64,000 bases of DNA, from contig NZXG01000054.1 of the NCBI GenBank assembly GCA_002701845.1, positions 1-64,000 of the forward strand, written 5' to 3'. Shown piece after piece: positions 8,638 to 15,441 of this stretch (positions are counted from its first letter, which is position 1; each line of letters begins with the position of its first letter). The translations under genes and the position numbers were made by a program. Below the pieces are notes generated by a model. The model did not search any database. It was given only the letters and a program-made list of their open reading frames with translations, and was not told the origin of the DNA. Source of the DNA: Pseudomonadales bacterium. Lineage in GTDB: Bacteria > Pseudomonadota > Gammaproteobacteria > Pseudomonadales > Ketobacteraceae.

Positions 8638-9314
8638 TCTTCTTCCTCGGTATCGAGTTCCGGTTCGGTTTCCTGGAAGATCCGATATTCGTTTTCGTAA
8701 GCCTGATAATCCACGCGGAAAAGTATTTCGCTGGCAGTATACGAATACTCTCCCATTTCGAATTCACCGTATAAATCATCCCACTGAGTATTAAACGGTT
8801 CGAGCTCAAGGTAGTTCAATTCTTCAGGAAGTTCGGAATCGTCATCGGAAATAGCAGTGGCATCTTTGCGTTCCTCAAAGGCTCGAATCAAAAACACCGC
8901 CACTACCAAGGTGCTATCGATTAGGAATTCACGAGTTAATAGATCCACTTTGCCATTTCGGGCTTTGAGTTCGTCCAAGGATTTGCCGTGAGAAGTAGGG
9001 CTGATGTCGTTACGCAGATTTCCCAGCTCTTGACCTATGCTGGCAAGGGAACCGGAAATTCGATTGACTAGGGCTTCGCTGTTATAACCCAGAGCATTGA
9101 AGGCTTTTTTCAATACTGCGTTGATGCTGGGTGCCGTATTCAACTCCACGTCTTTGGCACTACAGATTTCCTTGCCGATGCTTTCCAGTAGAGCTTTTGC
9201 GTTTTCCACCGCCAAACTGAAATCCGATTCCAGATGACCCTCCATACGATCGATATAAAGGGTTAACGCTTCCCAGCGTTTGTATTGGGTAATGGTCGCA
9301 CGTAATTTTTCCAC
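8634..9314 (-). CDS. Abortive-infection family (AbiC-terminus-like) protein
   Basis: The 226-residue helical protein has a central stretch (ISGSLASIGQELGNLRND, SPTSHG, then TLVVAVFLIRAFEE) that matches the Abi C-terminal domain pattern. That pattern includes an RN...HG signature resembling HEPN-type folds. The tail is highly acidic (TEPELDTEEEE). The start ATG at 9314 overlaps the last base of hsdS, and the stop overlaps the next start. It is therefore locked into the hsd operon and likely co-translated. Such genes are often companions of type I restriction systems. The idea that it provides back-up growth arrest is inference. Confidence 0.65.
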   Translation of the reverse strand: MEKLRATITQYKRWEALTLYIDRMEGHLESDFSLAVENAKALLESIGKEICSAKDVELNTAPSINAVLKKAFNALGYNSEALVNRISGSLASIGQELGNLRNDISPTSHGKSLDELKARNGKVDLLTREFLIDSTLVVAVFLIRAFEERKDATAISDDDSELPEELNYLELEPFNTQWDDLYGEFEMGEYSYTASEILFRVDYQAYENEYRIFQETEPELDTEEEE

Positions 9315-10510
9315 TAGAGTGCCACCCGGACTTCACCGCTCATCAGTTTGGGGAGGAGGGTGTCACGGAGTTTTTCCAACGTTCGAATCTGGTTATGGTT
9401 AGTAAAAATTTTGTTCCATGCCGATTGAGAGATATCCGCAAATTCTTCCAATTTGTTGAGTGGAGGCTTCTTAAATGTAAGTGAGCCAATATCAGACGGC
9501 TTCAACGACGGATATGTAGAGGTTGAACCCTCAGCTACCGAGTGCAGATATTCAGTCATTTCATTACTGGTCAATAGCAGGTATATAAAATGGGGGTCAA
9601 TATCAACACAACTTAGAACGCAAAATCCTGTTGAAACAACCAGATTCTCTTGAGGCTCCTTAATGATTCCATAGTGTTTTTGATTGGGTCTTACAGTTGA
9701 AATTAATACATCGTTATGTTTGACAAGTCTTTTAGCCCGACTGGGAGATTCTGAAATCGCGAATTCCTGCAATTCAGAGACAATCCCTTGATTCAATGAT
9801 CCAGTGTCTAAATATAAAATATCTGAATGCTGATAAGATCTGTCTATACTGCGGGCATTGAGCTCAACGAGCTGATCAATTCTCACGTCTTCCCAATCAT
9901 CTTGCGCTTCTTCCACAAACCATTGTCGAAACAGGGTTTCGGCCATGGCTTCAAGGGTTTTGTTTTGGCGATGCAACAAGTCTATTTTCTTGCTCAGTGA
10001 AACGTAGTAAAGCCCAATGGGTTTTTGTTCAGGAAGGTCAGGATAAGGAATCAATAATTTATCAAAATCAGATTTCTTGAGATGTGGAATCACTCCACTA
10101 ACATCGAGATTTTTAATTTGAGCTTGAACATCGGGGGAGCGCAACGCTGCAAGCAGGAAAGATGGGTCAATAATTACTTCATTTGCCCTCAATGCAACCA
10201 TATCTTGGGCGATAGCGAAATTAACAGGATCTGGGACGAGGCATGCTGCACCATTCTGACTGCCTTTTAAAGTTAGCAGAATATCACCAGGTTCCGGGTG
10301 CGAACGAAACCATGTGTCATAGGTTTCTTGGGATACATAACGGACGTTAATGTGCTCTGGATATAAGCTCTGATTATTAACGCAGTTAGTTGCAATCAAA
10401 GGAATTCCTTCGGCAGATGTTGGCGCAGTTTTCCCTCGATTGTCCACGATAAATTTAGTGGTTTCTGATAACGGAATTTCTCGCCTGCTTTCCTTAGTTT
10501 CCAACGTCAA
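9314..10510 (-). CDS. hsdS: Type I restriction specificity subunit (HsdS)
   Basis: HsdS sets the bipartite DNA recognition sequence for the HsdM/HsdR complex. The 398-residue protein has two target-recognition domains, each followed by a helical spacer. The first ends with LPEQKPIGLYYVSLSKKIDLL and NKTLEAMAETLFRQWF. The second ends with LEKLRDTLLPKLMSGEVRV. These are classic conserved repeats of the family. It overlaps the end of hsdM by 17 bases. The recognition sequence cannot be read from the protein. Confidence 0.95.
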   Translation of the reverse strand: MTLETKESRREIPLSETTKFIVDNRGKTAPTSAEGIPLIATNCVNNQSLYPEHINVRYVSQETYDTWFRSHPEPGDILLTLKGSQNGAACLVPDPVNFAIAQDMVALRANEVIIDPSFLLAALRSPDVQAQIKNLDVSGVIPHLKKSDFDKLLIPYPDLPEQKPIGLYYVSLSKKIDLLHRQNKTLEAMAETLFRQWFVEEAQDDWEDVRIDQLVELNARSIDRSYQHSDILYLDTGSLNQGIVSELQEFAISESPSRAKRLVKHNDVLISTVRPNQKHYGIIKEPQENLVVSTGFCVLSCVDIDPHFIYLLLTSNEMTEYLHSVAEGSTSTYPSLKPSDIGSLTFKKPPLNKLEEFADISQSAWNKIFTNHNQIRTLEKLRDTLLPKLMSGEVRVAL

Positions 10511-12047
10511 CTCTCCCTATCGTTTCCAATATAATGGAATTGAGCTTTTCTTCTTCCTTCAACTGCGCCTCAAACTCCGCCTTCAACGAAGCAAACCGCT
10601 CCGCAAAATTGAAGTCATCTTCTTCATCCGGTAGTCCCACGTAGCGCCCTGGTGTCAATACATAATCCAGCTCCGCCACCCTCGCCAGCGATACTGAAGC
10701 ACAAAAACCCTTTACATCCTCATAATCCCCCTCACCTGTCCTCCAGGCGTGGTAGGTATCTGCAATCATCTGCACGTCGTCATGGGAAAGCTCCCGTGTG
10801 CGGCGATTGATCAAATGCCCCAGATTTCTTGCGTCGATAAACAGAATCTCACCCTTACGTGGGTGACCGTTGCTGCGGGCACGGTTCATAAACCACAGCG
10901 CGGCCGGAATCTGGGTATTTAAAAATAATTTCGCAGGCAGATTGACAATACAATCAATCAGGTTGCCTTCATCGATCATGTTTTTGCGGATCTCGCCTTC
11001 GCCACTGGATTTACTGGTGAGAGCACCTTTTGCCAACACCACGCCAGCGCGGCCGTTGGGGTTCAGGTGAAAGATAAAATGCTGCAGCCAGGCAAAGTTG
11101 GCATTGCCGGAAGGTGGAGTACCAAATTGCCAGCGGGCATCACCCCGCAGTTGATCGCCGCTCCAGTCACTATCGTTGAAGGGTGGGTTGGCGATGATAA
11201 AGTCCGCTTTCAGGTCTTTGTGGGCATCGTTGAGAAATGAGCCTTCGTTGTTCCATTTCACCTGGTCAGCACCAATGCCGCGAATGGCCAGGTTCATTTT
11301 CGCCAGACGCCAAGTGGTCTGATTACTTTCCTGTCCATAGATAGAGATATCGTCGATGCGACCCTGATGTTCTTGCACGAATTTTTCCGATTGCACGAAC
11401 ATGCCGCCGGAGCCGCAGCAGGGGTCGAACACGCGGCCTTTGTATGGTTCGAGCATGGCTACCAGCAACTCCACGATGCTGCGGGGGGTATAGAACTGGC
11501 CGCCCTGTTTGCCTTCTGCCAGGGCGAATTCCCCCAGAAAGTATTCGAACACATGGCCCAGCACATCGGCGCTGCGGGCCTTGGCGTCCCCCAGAGCAAT
11601 ATCACCCACCAGGTCAATCAGGCCACCAAGGCTGGCCGGGTCCAGATTCTGGCGGGCGTAGACCTTAGGCAACACACCTTTGAGAATGGGGTTTTCTTTT
11701 TCCAGCGCATCCATGGCGGCGTCGGCCACGGTACCGATTTCGGGCAACTTGGCATTCGCTACCAAGTGGGACCAGCGGGCTTCGGCGGGCACAAAGAAGA
11801 CGTTTTCAGCTTTGTATTCGTCTTTGTCTTCCGGATCGGCACCGGCGTAGTCGCCCTCACCAGCGGCGAGTTGGTTGTAGAGGGCTTCGAAGGAATCGGA
11901 GATGTATTTCAGAAAGATCAGGCCCAGTACCACATGTTTGTACTCAGCAGCATCGATGTTCTTGCGTAGTTTGTCGGCGGCTTTCCAGAGTTGCTTTTCC
12001 AGAGGTTCTTGTTTTTCGGCTTTGGTGGCTTTCTTGGCGCGGGCCAT
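10494..12047 (-). CDS. hsdM: Type I restriction adenine methylase subunit (HsdM)
   Basis: HsdM is the N6-adenine methyltransferase of the type I system. It shows the N-terminal HsdM helical domain (LEKQLWKAADKLRKNIDAAE), the SAM-binding motif FDPCCGSGGMF near residue 207 and the catalytic NPPF in IIANPPFNDSDW near residue 284. I chose ATG 12047 (MARAKKATKA), which has AAGGA six bases upstream. A longer frame to 12089 begins with a hydrophobic run not seen in the family. It is the first gene of the restriction operon. A promoter and a palindrome lie just upstream. Confidence 0.95.
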   Translation of the reverse strand: MARAKKATKAEKQEPLEKQLWKAADKLRKNIDAAEYKHVVLGLIFLKYISDSFEALYNQLAAGEGDYAGADPEDKDEYKAENVFFVPAEARWSHLVANAKLPEIGTVADAAMDALEKENPILKGVLPKVYARQNLDPASLGGLIDLVGDIALGDAKARSADVLGHVFEYFLGEFALAEGKQGGQFYTPRSIVELLVAMLEPYKGRVFDPCCGSGGMFVQSEKFVQEHQGRIDDISIYGQESNQTTWRLAKMNLAIRGIGADQVKWNNEGSFLNDAHKDLKADFIIANPPFNDSDWSGDQLRGDARWQFGTPPSGNANFAWLQHFIFHLNPNGRAGVVLAKGALTSKSSGEGEIRKNMIDEGNLIDCIVNLPAKLFLNTQIPAALWFMNRARSNGHPRKGEILFIDARNLGHLINRRTRELSHDDVQMIADTYHAWRTGEGDYEDVKGFCASVSLARVAELDYVLTPGRYVGLPDEEDDFNFAERFASLKAEFEAQLKEEEKLNSIILETIGRVDVGN

Positions 12048-12079
12048 GGGCATCCTTAAAATGGGCAAAATAGATAAAA

Positions 12080-12108
12080 ATAGTAACAAGCTTGGCTTGT
12101 GAAGCCAA
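12080..12108 (-). promoter_or_regulatory. Predicted hsdM promoter with overlapping palindrome
   Basis: On the minus strand, TTGGCT (12103-12108) and TACTAT (12080-12085) are separated by exactly 17 bp, about 33 bases before the hsdM start. A perfect palindrome, ttggctt-gtg-aagccaa (12092-12108), covers the -35 box and part of the spacer. That is the position of a repressor operator. The HTH gene at 12424 is one possible source of the binder. Both calls are by inspection only. Confidence 0.5.
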
Positions 12109-12423
12109 AAAGGATTGGCAAGTTAAGGGCTGTTTTCTATCGAATTTATATCAAAAAAATATGCCAAGCATACTTCTTCATCCATAAGACAAATACACAC
12201 TTCATGTTTAGAAATCAAAAATCAGGTAATCCCTTCGCCCTCGGTTTCTAGGCAGCAAAGTACCCAGTACGGCTTCTATGCTGACCAGCGGTCATCATAA
12301 TTTAACCTTACCTGACAGCATTAAACCACAAAATATATACAGAATAATGTATCTTCAATTCATATAAACTACTTTTATTGCCAAAATAAAGCATTTAATA
12401 TACAGATTACCTCTATTTATCTG
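12109..12423. other. AT-rich divergent intergenic region
   Basis: This non-coding stretch separates the leftward hsd operon from the rightward HTH/NADAR pair. It holds long A/T runs but no frame worth calling and no RNA gene that I can see. A candidate rightward promoter is listed separately. Nothing resembling the missing Tn7 left end (ACAATAAAGT-type repeats) is present. Confidence 0.6.
12378..12406 (+). promoter_or_regulatory. Candidate promoter of the HTH/NADAR pair
   Basis: TTGCCA (12378-12383) and TACAGA (12401-12406) are spaced by 17 bp. The ATG follows 18 bases after the -10, leaving almost no room for a ribosome-binding site, so the transcript would have a very short leader. The -10 is a weak match. 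Confidence 0.35.
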
Positions 12424-12684
12424 ATGAAAAGTGTGCCAGAACTAAGAGATGCGCTTAAATCTATCCAGCTGAGACTGTCAGTGCAGGCGGGCAGGGAACT
12501 CAGACATTCAGACTTAGCGGAACTGGCTTGTGTCAGTCCCCGCTCTATTGGTGAATGGATGAGAGGAACTAGCTCTCCTGGCGGCATGATAGCTATCCTC
12601 CGCCTCTTGGCTATGCTTCCTCCGGATCAGGTATCAGTAATATTGGATGAGTGGAAGCAGAATGAATCTATTGTTAACCGTTAA
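12424..12684 (+). CDS. Small helix-turn-helix protein, 86 residues
   Basis: The sequence RHSDLAELACVSPRSIGEWMRG forms a typical XRE/Cro-like helix-turn-helix at residues ~27-48, followed by a short helical tail. It lies 17 bases ahead of the NADAR gene on the same strand. It is a likely DNA-binding regulator of this pair or of the divergent hsd operon, whose promoter holds a palindrome. No clear Shine-Dalgarno sequence precedes the ATG. The domain call is reasonable; the target is inference. Confidence 0.6.
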   Translation: MKSVPELRDALKSIQLRLSVQAGRELRHSDLAELACVSPRSIGEWMRGTSSPGGMIAILRLLAMLPPDQVSVILDEWKQNESIVNR

Positions 12685-12701
12685 ACGTAGGGCAATTGAA
12701 T

Positions 12702-13226
12702 ATGAGTGATAAAGAATCATTAGGGAACGAGATTCGCTTCTATCGAGCGAGTGAAAAGCCGTACGGCGCATTCAGCAATCTTTATAAGAGAGAAGTTGAA
12801 TTTGAAGGAGAGGTGTTTCCTACATCGGAACACGCATATCAAGCGGGAAAACCTAGAAAGGAAGCTGTGCGCAACTGGGTGTTAAGTGCACCTTCCCCTT
12901 CACTAGTCGCCATGGCTGCTCATGGGTTGTATTGGTGGGACATCCGACCTGGTTGGTCTAAAACAAAGTTCGATAGGATGAAACAAGTTTTGACGGCCAA
13001 GTTTACTCAACATGAAGACCTGTTAGAGTTATTGTTGTCAACGGGAAACGCCAGGTTGGTTGAGTCAGCAACTGTCGACAACGATGTAAACAGAACTTGG
13101 GGTGAAGTTAAAGGAAAAGGAAAGAATATGTTAGGTGTGCTCCTGATGGAAGTTAGGGAGGATCTACGGGACAAGCAGGCGAAGCAATCGGGTAAGAGAG
13201 CCAGAAAAAAAAGAGCAGGCATCTGA
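12702..13226 (+). CDS. NADAR/YbiA-like domain protein
   Basis: The 174-residue protein matches the NADAR family (YbiA-like N-glycosidases): FYRASEKPYGAFSNLY at the start, FPTSEHAYQAGK with the conserved Glu-His, then LLELLLSTGNARLVESAT and NRTWGEVKGKGKNMLG. Members hydrolyse N-glycosidic bonds in riboflavin intermediates or remove ADP-ribose from guanine, and several sit in phage-conflict loci. ATG 12702 is preferred over TTG 12696. The C-terminus is a basic tail (KQSGKRARKKRAG). It converges with the PfkB gene 34 bases away. The in vivo substrate is unknown. Confidence 0.85.
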   Translation: MSDKESLGNEIRFYRASEKPYGAFSNLYKREVEFEGEVFPTSEHAYQAGKPRKEAVRNWVLSAPSPSLVAMAAHGLYWWDIRPGWSKTKFDRMKQVLTAKFTQHEDLLELLLSTGNARLVESATVDNDVNRTWGEVKGKGKNMLGVLLMEVREDLRDKQAKQSGKRARKKRAGI

Positions 13227-13259
13227 AGCCAGCTTATTGCTCTACGTGCGAGCTACTCT

Positions 13260-14345
13260 TTAGCTACAGCAGGCCAGAGTATCTAGAGATTGTGTATTGA
13301 TAGCTCGATGGTGGTGCTTTGGGGATTCATTGAAGAAGTACTCATAGATTCCGCCTAGAGCTTTGTTCGAATTAGAAAGCGTGGGTGTTATCTCGTTGAC
13401 AAAACGCTTACGGGAAAAGCTAGCCGCTGCGTTCGTGCATTTAGTAGCAGACAATTTTGAAGAGAGACCTCTTGCTCCCACTGTTAAACAGTTAAGCGTG
13501 GAAAGCACTTGCCCAAAAGCAAGCGCGTAAGCGACTTTATTATAAGATCGCAGCGTGTCCTTGAAGTTATCTCTCCGGGAGTAGATCGAATAGATTAATC
13601 CAGCAGTACACCAATCGCCAGCCCCAGACGTGTCCGCAATCTTGGGCAAGTCATACGCTCCTAGGTTAAACCAATCCTGAGTCAATGAAGCACCTCTAAA
13701 CTTTAGACCTTTTTCTCCCATTGTTTGAATTTCGACATTGACACTTGATAAGTCAAATTCTCTAAGGTCCGATAAACGATCATCTGAGTACTTGAGAACG
13801 TGACAATTATTCAGAATATGCTGAAACAGTTGATAATCGTCTCCAATTGAGGACGGCTCAAACACAACTAATGATCCTTTCGCAAAATAATGCTCAGCGA
13901 GTGTGGCTGCGAGTGAGGTTGACCTATCCAAGAACAGTACGTCAGACGTAGGTAGCCCAGGGATGAAGTTCAACAATTCAATATCGTCAGAAAAGTTAGG
14001 CTTGTGTTTTGTTCCACAGATCGGGCACGAAAAGCTAAACCTATGCGTAGGTCCATGAAGTGCACCTAGCTGGTGTTGATAGATTACAGGAGTGTGATGG
14101 TTGACTGATTGAACCAAATACTGAATGTCGCAATTCAATGCTTTGAATTCGTCGATTAAAGAGTCTCCAACGCAGTCTCTTCCTAAATAAGAGATGGGAA
14201 AAGCCCCCCAACCAAGAGAAGCAAGAATGGTTAAGACATTGCCTGCAGAGCCGCCCAGCGATGAAGACAACACTTCACCTTTCTGACTGATGATGACATC
14301 TAAGCCAATTAGCCCAGTACCAACTATTTGTCGTCTAGTATTCAT
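13260..14345 (-). CDS. PfkB/ribokinase-family kinase with CxxC insert
   Basis: PfkB kinases phosphorylate sugars or nucleosides using ATP. GGSAGN at residues 31-36 is the substrate-binding signature. DTSGAGD at ~238-244 supplies the catalytic Asp and anion hole. An unusual CPICGTKHK segment near residue 105 sits where PfkB proteins have the lid; a single CxxC could bind zinc across a dimer. The C-terminal ~60 residues after the kinase fold are unassigned and end in LACCS. It is the last gene of the five-gene cargo operon, 13 bases after its neighbour. The substrate is unknown. Confidence 0.85.
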   Translation of the reverse strand: MNTRRQIVGTGLIGLDVIISQKGEVLSSSLGGSAGNVLTILASLGWGAFPISYLGRDCVGDSLIDEFKALNCDIQYLVQSVNHHTPVIYQHQLGALHGPTHRFSFSCPICGTKHKPNFSDDIELLNFIPGLPTSDVLFLDRSTSLAATLAEHYFAKGSLVVFEPSSIGDDYQLFQHILNNCHVLKYSDDRLSDLREFDLSSVNVEIQTMGEKGLKFRGASLTQDWFNLGAYDLPKIADTSGAGDWCTAGLIYSIYSRRDNFKDTLRSYNKVAYALAFGQVLSTLNCLTVGARGLSSKLSATKCTNAAASFSRKRFVNEITPTLSNSNKALGGIYEYFFNESPKHHHRAINTQSLDTLACCS

Positions 14346-14358
14346 AATGTCATTATCT

Positions 14359-15441
14359 TTAATTAGATTTTCCAGCCTTCAGTAGCCAATTATGCCACAT
14401 ATTCTGGGGCAGCCTATTTGATATATTTGGGATGGAACTCGCATCACAACGATAACCCATGGTTTCTGTATAGATCACGGGTAGATCTAGGTCAATTGCG
14501 GCAAATAGCATGCCAATACTACCTGTTTTTCTTCCCGTTGGTGACAATATGATTTGGTGTGTATACCCTGATAGGGCTTCTTTTCTACCTTGTTCTATGC
14601 GCTTGATTGTTGCAAAAACATCAGTTGGGTCTGATTCGTGTGCATAAATAATGTCTAATAGGTTTGTTTCCCATTCATTTATCAAGGGATCATGAAATCG
14701 ACGTAAAAGATTGTCACCTCTGCGAGGGTTTGTTGAAGGGAACGGGAGTATTGGAGCAACCTCTTCTGCAAGAAGCTTGTCGTAAATAACTTTCAAAGAA
14801 GTAAAATTACTTTCTGATAATTGCGGAAGCCAGAGATTGATGGAACCATCAACTTCGTCAGTCTCCATCTTGCCCTGAAAACCGTGCATGTACTCTGCAG
14901 AATCTTTTGACATAGATGTAACCTCCAGAATTGACTCTTCCTCCTCGGATACAACTACGTGGACTTCAAAGCCCATAGATTTAGACTGTTCATAGGCAAA
15001 CCGAACAACTGGGAAGCAAACACCTCTAGACATAGTTGTTGCATCGACAATGATGTCTGTATAAGCATTTTTTATTGCATAATTAATTAAAGCAGCTGCA
15101 TTTCTTCCAGCCACATTAGCTGTGTCTTCTGCAATAATAATTAACTTCTCGAAATTAATCTGTTGTCCTAAGTAGGACTGAAGTGCTGCTCGGTTTTTCT
15201 GTGCCGATGTCTCGAGTATTGGTGATACATCCGGTCTCCACTCATCCAGAAATAGAAACTCAATAGCTGAGTTGACATTGATGGATGAAATTAACCTAGG
15301 GAAATTGAGGCAGGCCTGATTAAAACCCAATGTACCAACGAATAAAATAGATCGGTCTTTTTGTGCAAGGTAACTACTAAAAAATTCTTCGCACTCGTTT
15401 CTATTCTGATGGCTAATGATGTCAAGCATAGGCGTGTTCAT
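14359..15441 (-). CDS. Unknown Rossmann-like protein, CARF-reminiscent, cargo operon
   Basis: I do not recognise this 360-residue family. Visible features are an N-terminal strand-loop ILFVGTLGFNQACL (32-45), a central IIVDATTMSRGVCFPVVRFA, a conserved-looking WLPQL, then LPFPSTNPRRGD, and a C-terminal IILSPTGRKTGSIGMLFAAI followed by PVIYTE (near 297-325). The first and last resemble the beta1 loop and the S/T-x-G-x-K core of CARF-type ligand-binding domains, but this is pattern resemblance only. The start overlaps the ATPase stop by 4 bases (ATGA type). It has no membrane segment or signal peptide. A ligand-sensor role is inference. Confidence 0.5.
   Translation of the reverse strand: MNTPMLDIISHQNRNECEEFFSSYLAQKDRSILFVGTLGFNQACLNFPRLISSINVNSAIEFLFLDEWRPDVSPILETSAQKNRAALQSYLGQQINFEKLIIIAEDTANVAGRNAAALINYAIKNAYTDIIVDATTMSRGVCFPVVRFAYEQSKSMGFEVHVVVSEEEESILEVTSMSKDSAEYMHGFQGKMETDEVDGSINLWLPQLSESNFTSLKVIYDKLLAEEVAPILPFPSTNPRRGDNLLRRFHDPLINEWETNLLDIIYAHESDPTDVFATIKRIEQGRKEALSGYTHQIILSPTGRKTGSIGMLFAAIDLDLPVIYTETMGYRCDASSIPNISNRLPQNMWHNWLLKAGKSN

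Noticed and set aside
10494-12089. Longer hsdM start at 12089
   Set aside because: The extra residues are hydrophobic and unlike the family, and the ribosome-binding site is placed for ATG 12047.
3428-12423. Possible Tn7 left end inside the cargo
   Set aside because: I looked for repeats like ACAATAAAGTATCATACTA and a TGTAAATC terminus in the left part and found none.
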